From Lachnospiraceae bacterium (GTDB lineage: Bacteria; Bacillota; Clostridia; Lachnospirales; Lachnospiraceae), in NCBI GenBank assembly GCA_015056915.1, contig SVFK01000012.1, positions 1 through 64,000 on the forward strand: 64,000 nt of DNA, written 5' to 3'. Of this stretch, positions 28,508 through 37,047 are shown piece after piece. Under the pieces are notes generated by a model. The model saw only the letters and a program-made list of their open reading frames with translations. It did not search any database and had not been told where the DNA came from. Positions within the stretch are counted from its first letter, which is position 1; every line of letters begins with the position of its first letter. The translations under genes were made by a program, and so were the position numbers.

Positions 28508-29623
28508 TTACTTTTCCTGCTCCACCATCTGTAATGCCGCTTCAATGACCTTGTCCATATCATAATAACGGTACTGGCCCAATCTTCCACCGAAAAGTAC
28601 ATGTTCTTCTTTGGCTGCCAATTCCTGATACTTTGCAAACAATTCATTATTACGCTCATCGTTGATGGGATAATAGGGTTCATCACCACGCTCCCAATTC
28701 GCGGGATATTCTCTGGTGATAATCGTACCTTCTCCGGCACCAAACTCAAAATGCTTGTGCTCAATAATTCGGGTAAAAGGAACCTCTCGCTCCGTATAAT
28801 TCACCACTGCATTGCCTTGATAATTATCACATTCCGGCAAGCACTCCTCTTCAAAACGAAGGGAACGATACTGCAGCTCACCCAGACAATAATCAAAATA
28901 TTCATCAATCATACCGGTATATAATACCTTATCAAAGGTATCCGGCGCCTGCTTTGCTTCGTTGTCCGCAAGGAAATCTCTGTATGTAACACCCAAGCGT
29001 ACCGGAATATCCTTTAACAGCTTCTCAACAATCTGTGTATATCCACCGATGGGAATTCCCTGATAACGGTCTGTGAAATAATTATTATCATAGGTAAAAC
29101 GTACCGGAAGTCTCTTGATGATAAACGCGGGAAGCTCGGTACAGTCTCTGCCCCACTGCTTCTCCGTGTAGCCCTTCACCAGCTTTTCATACACATCGCG
29201 CCCCACTAAGGATAATGCCTGTTCCTCCAGATTCTGCGGATTCTCCACCTTACAGTCAGCCTTCTGGCTTTCAATCCTGACCCTTGCCTCCTCGGGGGTA
29301 CGAATCCCCCACATTTTGCTGAAGGTATTCATATTAAAGGGCAGATTGTACAATTCATCCTTGTACACCGCAACCGGAGAGTTGATATAATGATTAAACT
29401 CAGCAAATTGGTTGACATAATCCCATATCCGACGATTGGAGGTATGGAAAATATGTGCCCCGTATTTGTGAACTTTAATACCGTTTTGCTCCTCTGTATA
29501 AATGTTTCCGCCTATATTTTCTCTTTTGTCAATGCAGAAACATTTCTTGCCTGCCAGCTTCATTTCATGGGCAAATACCGCGCCAAAAAGACCCGTTCCC
29601 ACGATTAAATAGTCATATCTCAT
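28508..29623 (-). CDS. glf: UDP-galactopyranose mutase
   Basis: Glf converts UDP-galactopyranose to UDP-galactofuranose with reduced FAD, giving galactofuranose for surface glycans. The 371-residue protein has the FAD-binding start YDYLIVGTGLFGAVFA. YGAHIFHTSNRRIWDYVN, ELYNLPFNMNTF, the TEKQWGRDCTELPA segment and the C-terminal LFGGRLGQYRYYDMD are characteristic of the family. Its ATG overlaps the stop of the upstream HTH gene (TAATG), so translation is coupled. Confidence 0.96.
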   Translation of the reverse strand: MRYDYLIVGTGLFGAVFAHEMKLAGKKCFCIDKRENIGGNIYTEEQNGIKVHKYGAHIFHTSNRRIWDYVNQFAEFNHYINSPVAVYKDELYNLPFNMNTFSKMWGIRTPEEARVRIESQKADCKVENPQNLEEQALSLVGRDVYEKLVKGYTEKQWGRDCTELPAFIIKRLPVRFTYDNNYFTDRYQGIPIGGYTQIVEKLLKDIPVRLGVTYRDFLADNEAKQAPDTFDKVLYTGMIDEYFDYCLGELQYRSLRFEEECLPECDNYQGNAVVNYTEREVPFTRIIEHKHFEFGAGEGTIITREYPANWERGDEPYYPINDERNNELFAKYQELAAKEEHVLFGGRLGQYRYYDMDKVIEAALQMVEQEK

Positions 29624-29973
29624 TACTTACTCTTCTTACCCTTTGCCTTATATTTATCAATCTGAACAAAATCATCCATCAGCTCCAGAATCTTGTCACG
29701 ACCGGTCTGATTCAATCTCAAATAGTACTGCATGACTCTGTTCTCAAGAAGCTGCGCGCCCAGAGAGGCATCTCTCTCCAGAGAGGAAAAATCCACAGGA
29801 TTCAGACTCAGCTTGTCACACATTTTAATAACAGTACCATAAGCCATACCTTCAATTCCTCGCTCCAGAGCAGTTACTAATGTGCTGTAAGGAATACCCA
29901 TTTCCATTGCAAACTGACGTACACTGCGATGCTGTCTTAATATCTCTCTTTTCAAAATCTCCGCTTTTGTCAT
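29623..29973 (-). CDS. Small HTH (Cro/CI-like) DNA-binding protein
   Basis: The 116-residue protein has an N-terminal helix-turn-helix: EILKREILRQHRSVRQFAMEMGIPYSTLVTALERG resembles an XRE-type fold. A short helical C-terminal part (MQYYLRLNQTGRDKILELMDDF) ends in a Lys-rich tail. ATG 29973 is 8 bases from GGAGG. It is translationally coupled to glf. A palindrome between the -35 and -10 of its promoter suggests autoregulation. Pairing of a regulator with glf implies control of galactofuranose supply, which is an inference. Confidence 0.75.
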   Translation of the reverse strand: MTKAEILKREILRQHRSVRQFAMEMGIPYSTLVTALERGIEGMAYGTVIKMCDKLSLNPVDFSSLERDASLGAQLLENRVMQYYLRLNQTGRDKILELMDDFVQIDKYKAKGKKSK

Positions 29974-30017
29974 AACACACTCCTCCACATTCCAGAAGAT
30001 GTTTTTCTTCTATCAAT

Positions 30018-30046
30018 AATATACGATATTGCGTATTGTATTTCAA
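30018..30046 (-). promoter_or_regulatory. Promoter and candidate operator of the HTH-glf operon
   Basis: The minus strand has TTGAAA (30041-30046), 17 bp, then TATATT (30018-30023). Between and over them, 30021-30036 form ATACG-N6-CGTAT, a perfect 5-bp inverted repeat with a 6-bp centre. A repressor bound there would block the promoter. The HTH protein encoded next is the obvious candidate. Confidence 0.7.
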
Positions 30047-30116
30047 GTTTTATTCCAAATTTTTAGATTCTTAACAGAATCTTTAGGCTTTCTTAACACC
30101 CTTCATTTTCGCCATT

Positions 30117-30962
30117 TCACGAAGGAATCGGCATTCCATACACCTGCACAACCTCCAGTAGGGGACTCTCATACAGGTCATATGGTGTTACAATCAAACC
30201 GCCGTCACTGTCAAGGTCATATCCGAATTCACGATAGGCGTACCAGACAAGATGAGCACAGTGTGTACCGAGCAGTGTACCCTTCGCACCTTTCGTCTGT
30301 ATGCCGTCCCACAAGCCCGCTGTCAACCGATAAGGAATTGCCACCAATGCTTCCTTAGCATAATCGGCAATCTGTGCCCGCTCCTCCTCTGATGCGCCTG
30401 TCAGTCTCAATACAGCATAGGAAGGATATCTTCCCCAGCCATTTACCGAGCGGACTTCCGAATCCGTTCCTATCGTTATGGCTTCCAGTGTCTGACCCTC
30501 CACCGCATCAATCACGATTGCAGCATGTCCGTTTCGCCAGCCCAGAAAATGGCTGTTAAATGTAATCAGAATATCGCCGTCTTCCAGTATCGGAAGAATA
30601 ATTTGTCGGGGCTGGGTCAGCTCTTCACGAAACAGTAAAAAGTCTTGTTCGCATCTGGCACTTACCCTTGCAAAATAATTCTGCTGCGCCACCAACATCT
30701 CCCTGCTTCTGCCGCTTTCCCATAACGTATCGATTCCCACCGGCGACACCCCCGTCTGTCGATACAGAAAACCATATTCCTCTTCCATCAACGTCTCGTG
30801 TTCCAAATAATTCGAAATATCCGCCATTGCATATTTCGGAGTATAATGCACTTCTCTTTCCGCAAGGTGAGTCCAAAGAGTCAAAGAAGCCGCCAGCAAA
30901 ACAGATATGCTTACAATTATTACCCCTCTTCTCTTAATAGCCTTACTCCTTTTCCTTATCAA
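30117..30962 (-). CDS. YiiX-type NlpC/P60-like cysteine hydrolase, membrane anchored
   Basis: The 281-residue protein has a basic N-terminus and one membrane helix (about 15-30), placing the rest outside the cell. The catalytic part looks like the permuted papain-like YiiX/LRAT/NlpC superfamily. GDILITF and WRNGHAAIVID supply the histidine, and TLLGTHCAHLVWYAY supplies the cysteine. Such proteins cleave peptide or lipid amides, and the substrate cannot be told. TTG 30962 lies 8 bases from GGAGG and is preferred over an in-frame GTG at 30977 that overlaps the same site. It is monocistronic and divergent from 31106. Confidence 0.7.
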   Translation of the reverse strand: MIRKRSKAIKRRGVIIVSISVLLAASLTLWTHLAEREVHYTPKYAMADISNYLEHETLMEEEYGFLYRQTGVSPVGIDTLWESGRSREMLVAQQNYFARVSARCEQDFLLFREELTQPRQIILPILEDGDILITFNSHFLGWRNGHAAIVIDAVEGQTLEAITIGTDSEVRSVNGWGRYPSYAVLRLTGASEEERAQIADYAKEALVAIPYRLTAGLWDGIQTKGAKGTLLGTHCAHLVWYAYREFGYDLDSDGGLIVTPYDLYESPLLEVVQVYGMPIPS

Positions 30963-31105
30963 TGCTATTGCCTCCACAATTTTTTATGAGTCTAACCGCG
31001 GAAAAGGAATTTATACTTGATTTTGTGGCATTTCCCCTGTGGCTGTGATAAAATAGGCTTGTATCGGAAACCTCGAATACTGTGTACAAACAATAAAAGG
31101 ATACT

Positions 31106-31672
31106 ATGAAAACAATTACAGAATTAACCGAAGAAGCTGAAAATTACTTTACTCAAATAGACACACACGCAGAAGATATTCAATCAAGCTATCAGCATAT
31201 TATCTCTGTGCTTGACGATGCATTGTCTCGTCAGGATGGGGAAGCTCTATTACAGCTTATCCCTTACATAGAACAGGGCGATGGTCGGTTTGCGTTTCAA
31301 CATGTCGGCAAAACACACCGCTTCCATCGTATGCTTCACATCATCAGACTGGAAGCTGCCTTTCACCAGAGTCTTTTTTCCGAAGGCTGTACCTCTGCCC
31401 GGGAGCTTTGGGAGAAATATTCGCTGACACTTTTTGCAATGCGAAGGCTTCTTTTTTGCCTGTCCGAAGAGTCTATGGCAGAAGCTGTTCATTATTTGCA
31501 CAATCGGCCCATCTCCTATCTTGCCGCTTTTACGATAATGCAAAATGAACTGCCGGCTCTGAATAAAGCTTTTTATGAAACACTTGCGCAAATCTACGAA
31601 GAGATATGGAGTACTGAGGAAATCAGACAATTTTATTCCCTGATTTCATCCGCACAAGGAGGCTTGGAATGA
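31106..31672 (+). CDS. Hypothetical helical protein preceding two glycosyltransferases
   Basis: The 188-residue protein is predicted largely helical, with no signal peptide or membrane segment. It contains GDGRFAFQHVGKTHRFHRML and a Cys-Leu-Ser-Glu-Glu stretch, but I do not recognise a family. AAAAGGA precedes the ATG. Its stop overlaps the ATG of the StrF-like glycosyltransferase (ATGA), so the two are probably translationally coupled. A role as partner or adaptor of the glycosyltransferase is only a guess from context. Confidence 0.6.
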   Translation: MKTITELTEEAENYFTQIDTHAEDIQSSYQHIISVLDDALSRQDGEALLQLIPYIEQGDGRFAFQHVGKTHRFHRMLHIIRLEAAFHQSLFSEGCTSARELWEKYSLTLFAMRRLLFCLSEESMAEAVHYLHNRPISYLAAFTIMQNELPALNKAFYETLAQIYEEIWSTEEIRQFYSLISSAQGGLE

Positions 31673-32391
31673 ACGATCACAAATTCTGTTTTATTATTTG
31701 CACCAATGATGAGCTTCTCCTGAGCGAATGCCTTCATTACATCAATCATCTGATGATACCGGACAATTATGAAATAGATCTTCTAACTATTAGTGATGCC
31801 GCCTCTATTACCCAAGGTTATCAGGCCGCCATGGAAGCATCAGATGCCAAGTACAAAATCTATATGCATCAGGATGTATTTCTGCTGAATAGACATCTCC
31901 TTGCAGATTTATTGGATATCTTTCAGTCCGATTCACAGATTGGACTTGTCGGCTTAGTGGGATATGACACCATATCCCCCAACGGTATTATGTGGCATGC
32001 TCCGAGGTGCGGAGGTCTTTATACCAAAAAGGATGCCGCTACCTATCCCGCACTTTGCGATTATCGCTATTCGGTGGCACAGGACGGATACTCCTGTGTG
32101 GCAGAGGTGGATGGGTTCTTTATGGCGACCTGTCAGGATGTGCCCTGGAACACCGTGGAATTAGATGGTTGGGATTTCTATGATGCTTTTCAAAGTGTTG
32201 AATTCTTACAGCAGGGCTATAAAATAGCCGTCCCACTTCAAAGGCATCCCTGGGCTCTTCATGATGACAATCAGATCCTCAATCTCACTCATTATGATAA
32301 ATATCGCCAGCGGTTTCTGGAAAAATATGAAGCTTTCCTTGGGAAGCATTACACCGAAGTACTAAGGACAGAAGCCGGAAAGGAAAATTAA
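31669..32391 (+). CDS. StrF-like glycosyltransferase (GT-A fold)
   Basis: The 240-residue protein resembles the small glycosyltransferase family around StrF (Glyco_tranf_2_5). FCFIICTNDELLLSECLHYI is the nucleotide-binding start, YKIYMHQDVFL carries the acidic metal motif, and VAEVDGFFMAT with WDFYDAF follows. It is cytoplasmic with no membrane segment. It is coupled to the preceding hypothetical gene and followed after 3 bp by a CgeB-like glycosyltransferase. Two consecutive transferases suggest assembly of a short glycan. Confidence 0.72.
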   Translation: MNDHKFCFIICTNDELLLSECLHYINHLMIPDNYEIDLLTISDAASITQGYQAAMEASDAKYKIYMHQDVFLLNRHLLADLLDIFQSDSQIGLVGLVGYDTISPNGIMWHAPRCGGLYTKKDAATYPALCDYRYSVAQDGYSCVAEVDGFFMATCQDVPWNTVELDGWDFYDAFQSVEFLQQGYKIAVPLQRHPWALHDDNQILNLTHYDKYRQRFLEKYEAFLGKHYTEVLRTEAGKEN

Positions 32392-32394
32392 CAT

Positions 32395-33549
32395 ATGAAA
32401 ATACTTTTTTATGATATGGGTGGTTATACCTACAATGATTTCTTATACTATCTGCAGGCTGCCGGGCATACCTGTAAGACGGTTTACTACCATTTCCCTG
32501 ACAAATTTGAAGACGAATTCTTCTGTGAGCGTTTCTCCAAATATCTGACAGAAGATCAGTATGACGTGGTTATCAGCGTCAACTTTTTCCCACTGGTGGC
32601 TACAGTCTGCGATAAATTTCACATGAAATACATCTCATGGTGCTACGACAGTCCCCTTGAGGACAGACTCAAGGAATATTTTGCCTATGAGACTAATTAC
32701 ATTTTCCTATTTGACCGCATTGAGGTTGCACAATATCGCGCAGAAGGGTACACACAGGTCTTCCACATGCCGCTGGCAGTGAACACAGACCGCTTAGACT
32801 CCCTGAAATACAACTCAACGCAAATTGCATCCTATCAGGCAGATATATCTTTTGTAGGACATTTGTATGATTCTCCTCTTGATGTGCTTTTGTACAATGC
32901 AGACCCCTATATCAAGGGATATATTGAGGGAATCGTTCAGGCGCAGCTTCGTATTTATGGGTACTATTTTGTAGATGATATGATTACAGACGATTTGTTG
33001 GATGGCATCAATGCCTCCTTCCGCGCATTAGGACAGAATGCTCTGTCGCTGAACAGACGTGGGCTCTCCTATGCCATTGCTACGCAAATCACCCACATGG
33101 AGCGCACCTTCCTGTTAGAGCAGATGGGCGAATACTATGATACACATTTCTATAGCACGGAAGCCTGTGATTTTACCACGCCGGTAAAGCGAAAGGGACC
33201 TGTTAAATACTACAGTGAAATGCCCGGTGTATTCCGCTACAGCAGATTAAACCTTTGTCCCACATTGAAAAGCATTCAATCCGGAATCCCTTTACGTGCA
33301 CTGGACATCATGGGTGCAAAAGGTGTTCTGCTGTCCAATTATCAGCCGGAATTAGCAGAATATTTTGAGGATGAAAAGGATTGTATCATGTACAGTAGTA
33401 TGGAGGATGCCTTTGCCAAGGCTGATTTCTATCTGAAGCATGATGAGTTACGTCAAGCCATTGCAGGCAACGGATATGAAAAAATCCGCCGGGAATTCTC
33501 TTATCCCCAGCGGATTCAGGAAATGTTCGAAATAGCACAGCTAGTGTAG
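32395..33549 (+). CDS. CgeB-like glycosyltransferase (GT-B fold)
   Basis: The 384-residue protein resembles the CgeB/DUF3880 glycosyltransferases. The N-terminal part has KILFYDMGGYTYNDFLYYL and WCYDSPL. The C-terminal donor-binding domain has INLCPTLKSIQSGIPLRALD-like residues (here LNLCPTLKSIQSGIPLRALD) and ends EKIRREFSYPQRIQEMFE. Members modify spore coats, flagellin or other surface proteins. It is the last gene of the rightward trio. Its final 9 bases overlap the convergent gene 33541-34038. Confidence 0.78.
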   Translation: MKILFYDMGGYTYNDFLYYLQAAGHTCKTVYYHFPDKFEDEFFCERFSKYLTEDQYDVVISVNFFPLVATVCDKFHMKYISWCYDSPLEDRLKEYFAYETNYIFLFDRIEVAQYRAEGYTQVFHMPLAVNTDRLDSLKYNSTQIASYQADISFVGHLYDSPLDVLLYNADPYIKGYIEGIVQAQLRIYGYYFVDDMITDDLLDGINASFRALGQNALSLNRRGLSYAIATQITHMERTFLLEQMGEYYDTHFYSTEACDFTTPVKRKGPVKYYSEMPGVFRYSRLNLCPTLKSIQSGIPLRALDIMGAKGVLLSNYQPELAEYFEDEKDCIMYSSMEDAFAKADFYLKHDELRQAIAGNGYEKIRREFSYPQRIQEMFEIAQLV

Positions 33550-34038
33550 ATGACACTTCTCCATGACTTCTCTCAATACCGTGCACCACACTTGTGCAAC
33601 CGTCTCCATATTATGCTCTTTCATAGCAGGCTCCCAGCCTGCTATTTGTTTGATATAAGGCAGATGTGGATAGGCAGACTCCAGATACTCTGCATGACCA
33701 TCCTCTGTGCAATAAAAGAACATGGCAATACTCAGCTGCTTCTGCAGATACTCCTCATTCTGCAGATTCTTAGCCAGCAACAAATGAATCTGCTTACAAT
33801 TCAACAGATTATATGCAAGATTATCTGTGAGGGTACACTGCTCAAATCCCAACAGGTTGGTGGTGAGCAGGATGTCCGGTGCCAACCGTTTGATGTCCTC
33901 TATAAAATTCTTCCGGTTGCCCTTTTCACGAAGCAGATACACCACCTCGCAACCGATTCCCTGCTCTGCCCTTTCCCGGAACAGAGCACCATATGTGTCA
34001 AATATGCTTTGCTTTTCTGCAACAACTACTATTCTCAA
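33541..34038 (-). CDS. Small protein resembling the N-terminal half of a GT-B transferase
   Basis: The 165-residue protein starts MRIVVVAEKQSIFDTYGALF and alternates beta strands and helices (APDILLTTNLLGFEQ, KQIHLLLAKN) like a Rossmann half-domain. A donor-binding second half is absent, so it may be a truncated transferase or an accessory subunit. The best start is TTG 34038, 6 bases from AGGAG. It lies 2 bp after the CDP-glycerol-type transferase and is the last gene of the long leftward run. No terminator is visible before the convergent gene. Confidence 0.55.
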   Translation of the reverse strand: MRIVVVAEKQSIFDTYGALFRERAEQGIGCEVVYLLREKGNRKNFIEDIKRLAPDILLTTNLLGFEQCTLTDNLAYNLLNCKQIHLLLAKNLQNEEYLQKQLSIAMFFYCTEDGHAEYLESAYPHLPYIKQIAGWEPAMKEHNMETVAQVWCTVLREVMEKCHLH

Positions 34039-34040
34039 AG

Positions 34041-35573
34041 TTATCTCCTTATTTCCTCTTTTAATTTGCGGTAAACATTCCGGCCTATGGTTCCGTCCAG
34101 ATTGGAAAAGGCTCTATGCACGTCCGCCATACGCTCCTGATACAGCGGGTCCTCTCCCTTCAACACCATATCGATGAATTTGGGGAATTGCGGCTCCGCC
34201 CCCCATTTTGCCTTATAATAATTGTTGGTATAATCCACCGGTGCATTCCTGCTATTCTCAGCATTATACCTTCTTTGATAGATATAAATCGGCTTGCCGG
34301 AAATCATATACTCCGGAATCATGGAGCTGTAGGTAGTAATGAGGGCATCTGATAGACCAAAAGCAATATTGTAATCCCCTGTAGTATCCAACACCCCATT
34401 GTCTGATTCCTGAATTCTACGCTCCAATTCCAGTACAAAATTAAGTGTTTCATACATTTCCCTACTCTCTAAAGTAGTCTTCATCAGGGGGTGGGGGCGC
34501 CAAATGAATGCACATCCCTCCCTATTTAATAACTGATCAAAAATAGCGGTGTGATGCCGTTTTGCATAATCTCGTTTTCCGGGATATTTCAACGTAAAAT
34601 TATAACTCTCAATAAAATAAGACAAGTGAGTGTTCAACAAAAAGACCTTACGCCCCTGGAGTTTTTCCTCCCAGCCTTCCGGATACGCAGGCTGCTTGTG
34701 CAGATTCTCCACAATGGCATCCACTTTGGGAGACCCCAGTGCCAGAAGCTTATCTGCTGCCACACCATGATCCATATAAATGCGCTTTACCTTTTCCGAT
34801 TGCACCAGCACCTTATCTGCATATTCCACTGCGTTGGCACAGCACATATTGGAACCCACGTTCGGATTATAATATCCCATCATACCATAGGGACTGTACA
34901 CCAACATATCTGTGTATTTCTTCAAATGATAGGAGTAATATTGTTCCGGTACTCTGGTTACATTGTTAGTGTCGTCATACGGATTATGTATCAAAATCAT
35001 ATCCGGGAGCTCTGCTGCCGGATCAAACTGACTGTAATGAGTAATCGGCACATACTCCGGGAACAGGGATGCCTCATACACCACCCTTGTCTTACGATAG
35101 CGGCTGTCTAAGGTATAGTAGGGCATTACCACCACCTTGGCCTCACATTCCTCATCCTCATTGGCCGCTCGCCACACGCTCTCCAGGCTGGTCCACATGG
35201 AAGCCTTATACGGCATAAAGACTACTTTTAATATTACACGGATATTTCTTTTCACATCCTCGCTTATCTTCTTAATCTGCTCGTCCAGCTTCTGCTTTAT
35301 CTCTGCATCATCCGGTCTGTCTTCCTTGTCAAGCTCTTCATGTACGATAAATAAAGACTCACAATAAGCTTCCAGCCGGGCAATAATATCCGTCTGCTCA
35401 GGGTTCGCCTGCTCGATAGTATTACCTATCAGCACAGCTCCCTCCTGACAATCTGACAGAATAGCTCTGACATTATCATATTCCTTCCGGCGCAGCTGCT
35501 TTCGCAATTCCACATGTGCCTCCTGCAGGGTTGCAAGTAATTGAATAATCTGTTCTTTTACCGCCTTACGCAT
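34041..35573 (-). CDS. CDP-glycerol glycerophosphotransferase-like transferase
   Basis: The 510-residue protein has a charged helical N-terminal region (residues 1-105, probable coiled coil) and then a TagB/TagF-like domain. Visible are VVMPYYTLDSR, VYSPYGMMGYYNP, ADKVLVQSEKVKRIYMDHG, FIWRPHPLM (the HP motif), SDALITTYSSMIPEYMISGKPIYIY and a final helical end. Family members transfer glycerol phosphate or related units from CDP-activated donors to a glycan at the membrane. A cytidylyltransferase is encoded at the head of the same run (59560-60282), so this could be the enzyme using that CDP product. That link is inference. Confidence 0.78.
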   Translation of the reverse strand: MRKAVKEQIIQLLATLQEAHVELRKQLRRKEYDNVRAILSDCQEGAVLIGNTIEQANPEQTDIIARLEAYCESLFIVHEELDKEDRPDDAEIKQKLDEQIKKISEDVKRNIRVILKVVFMPYKASMWTSLESVWRAANEDEECEAKVVVMPYYTLDSRYRKTRVVYEASLFPEYVPITHYSQFDPAAELPDMILIHNPYDDTNNVTRVPEQYYSYHLKKYTDMLVYSPYGMMGYYNPNVGSNMCCANAVEYADKVLVQSEKVKRIYMDHGVAADKLLALGSPKVDAIVENLHKQPAYPEGWEEKLQGRKVFLLNTHLSYFIESYNFTLKYPGKRDYAKRHHTAIFDQLLNREGCAFIWRPHPLMKTTLESREMYETLNFVLELERRIQESDNGVLDTTGDYNIAFGLSDALITTYSSMIPEYMISGKPIYIYQRRYNAENSRNAPVDYTNNYYKAKWGAEPQFPKFIDMVLKGEDPLYQERMADVHRAFSNLDGTIGRNVYRKLKEEIRR

Positions 35574-35634
35574 AGTTAATTCCTTTCAATCAGTACCTTT
35601 AATCAATACCTTCCAAATCGTATCTTACACTTTC

Positions 35635-36366
35635 TTACAAACCGCCTGTAATGGCAATATTTTCACCCGTCATAGCCGCCCCGGCATCGGACAAGAGATA
35701 AGCGATGACCGGCAATATTTCCTCCACATATACATTCCGCCCCAAGGGACTGTTTTCTGCATTTTGCTCTATGATTAAATGGGGAAGCTCCGACAAAAAT
35801 TTCGTCTCCATCATATCCGGCGAGATACCGTTTACAGTGATTCCCTTTGACATATATTCCGCGGATAATGACTTCATCAATCCCAGCAATGCATACTTTA
35901 TGGTCACATAGCAGGACTGAAACTTAGGTGGCTGATTGCGAGTAACAGAAGATAACATAAAAACGACTCTGCCGTAACCCGCCTTGGCCATTACAGGCAT
36001 GAATGCTTTTAGTATGGTGACAATTGAATGCACCGATATTTCCCAAGCTGCTTCATAATTGTCCCAGTCATCCTTGTGAAACTGCTTATTATATGCCTTG
36101 GGTGCCGGCAAGTGCACAATATGATTGGGAATATCCCCCTCGTCCTTAATCCTTTGTATCATTGCCGACACTTCTTCAGAATTCCTGAAATCCGCTTCCA
36201 GGGGGATGATATTTCCTTTCCCCTTAATTTCACTTATTAACTGCCCGAATTCCTCATTCATCCGATGATACTGTGCATAAATCACTTCATAATCAGAATA
36301 TATCTTTCTAATCAGATTCATCCCCACATCCGAGGATGCCCCCGTAATCAATAATACCTTCTGCAT
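35635..36366 (-). CDS. Short-chain dehydrogenase/reductase
   Basis: The 243-residue SDR has LLITGASSDVGMNLI as its Rossmann motif. The catalytic residues are Ser in MLSSVTRNQ and the Tyr-Lys pair in CYVTIKYALLG, and GISPDMMET follows. It resembles FabG-type 3-oxoacyl-ACP reductases. It sits next to a MaoC-type hydratase and an acyl carrier protein, so it probably reduces a carrier-bound 3-oxoacyl group. The substrate is an inference from context. Confidence 0.8.
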   Translation of the reverse strand: MQKVLLITGASSDVGMNLIRKIYSDYEVIYAQYHRMNEEFGQLISEIKGKGNIIPLEADFRNSEEVSAMIQRIKDEGDIPNHIVHLPAPKAYNKQFHKDDWDNYEAAWEISVHSIVTILKAFMPVMAKAGYGRVVFMLSSVTRNQPPKFQSCYVTIKYALLGLMKSLSAEYMSKGITVNGISPDMMETKFLSELPHLIIEQNAENSPLGRNVYVEEILPVIAYLLSDAGAAMTGENIAITGGL

Positions 36367-36388
36367 ATTCCTTCCACTCCTGCCCTTC

Positions 36389-36802
36389 TTACTCCAAAAA
36401 GCCTACCTTCAGGCATCCCCGTACGACTTTCTCCGTATCTCTCTTTATTTCAACCTTTATTACTGCCTGTCGCACCGTGTCATTCAGCTCCTGCACCGTT
36501 CCGTAAACAGTCAGCACATCTCCCACATAAACAGGCTTTACAAACTTCGTTTCCACCTGCTGAATCAAGCAGTATTTGCCCGGCAGATATACGCCGCCCA
36601 AGGTGGAAATAAGAGAGGCTGACAACATACCATACACCACACTCCCCTTAAATCCATGCTCTACCGCATATTGACTATCAAGATGTAACGGATTCACATC
36701 TCCTGTAAGACGTCGGAAATCCTCCATCATCTCCTGTGTGATGGTACATACAAAGCTTTCCTTCAGACCTATCTGCAAATCTTCAAATCTGTATTCGTTC
36801 AT
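36389..36802 (-). CDS. MaoC-like (R)-specific enoyl hydratase
   Basis: The 137-residue hot-dog-fold protein shows RLTGDVNPLHLD with the hydratase triad Asp35, Asn37 and His40, then GSVVYGMLSASLIS. It ends with the VGDVLTVYGTV strand. Such enzymes hydrate or dehydrate 3-hydroxyacyl thioesters. The start overlaps the ACP gene by 4 bp (ATGA), so hydratase and carrier are made together. Confidence 0.85.
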   Translation of the reverse strand: MNEYRFEDLQIGLKESFVCTITQEMMEDFRRLTGDVNPLHLDSQYAVEHGFKGSVVYGMLSASLISTLGGVYLPGKYCLIQQVETKFVKPVYVGDVLTVYGTVQELNDTVRQAVIKVEIKRDTEKVVRGCLKVGFLE

Positions 36803-37044
36803 TGCTCACCTCTGGACATAATAACTTCTACCATCTCACCCACATTCTTAAAATTCTTTGCCTCTTTAATATTAAATTTGATTCCAAATTCATGTTCAAC
36901 GGCAACCACTAAATTAATATGTTCAAAGCTATCCCAATCCTCAATGTCCTCCGCACATGTTGAAGCGTTGACAATGATGCTCTCGTCGTCAAATACACTC
37001 TGAAATATTTTGTTCAAACGTACATAAACCTCTTCTCTTGTCAT
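36799..37044 (-). CDS. Acyl carrier protein (1)
   Basis: The 81-residue carrier has the phosphopantetheine site DWDSFEHINLV with Ser39 and the normal helical layout. It follows the FkbH-like gene by 3 bp and overlaps the MaoC gene. This is the pattern of FkbH-ACP pairs in which a glycolytic three-carbon unit is loaded onto the carrier. Confidence 0.9.
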   Translation of the reverse strand: MTREEVYVRLNKIFQSVFDDESIIVNASTCAEDIEDWDSFEHINLVVAVEHEFGIKFNIKEAKNFKNVGEMVEVIMSRGEQ

Positions 37045-37047
37045 TTG

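Noticed and set aside
30059..30086. Hairpin AGATTC-N6-GAATCT as a terminator
   Set aside because: Only a 6-bp AT-rich stem, with no T-run following on the minus strand. Too weak to call.
34551..35111. Rightward 186-codon open frame
   Set aside because: Antisense to the CDP-glycerol-type transferase. Composition is that of a shadow frame.
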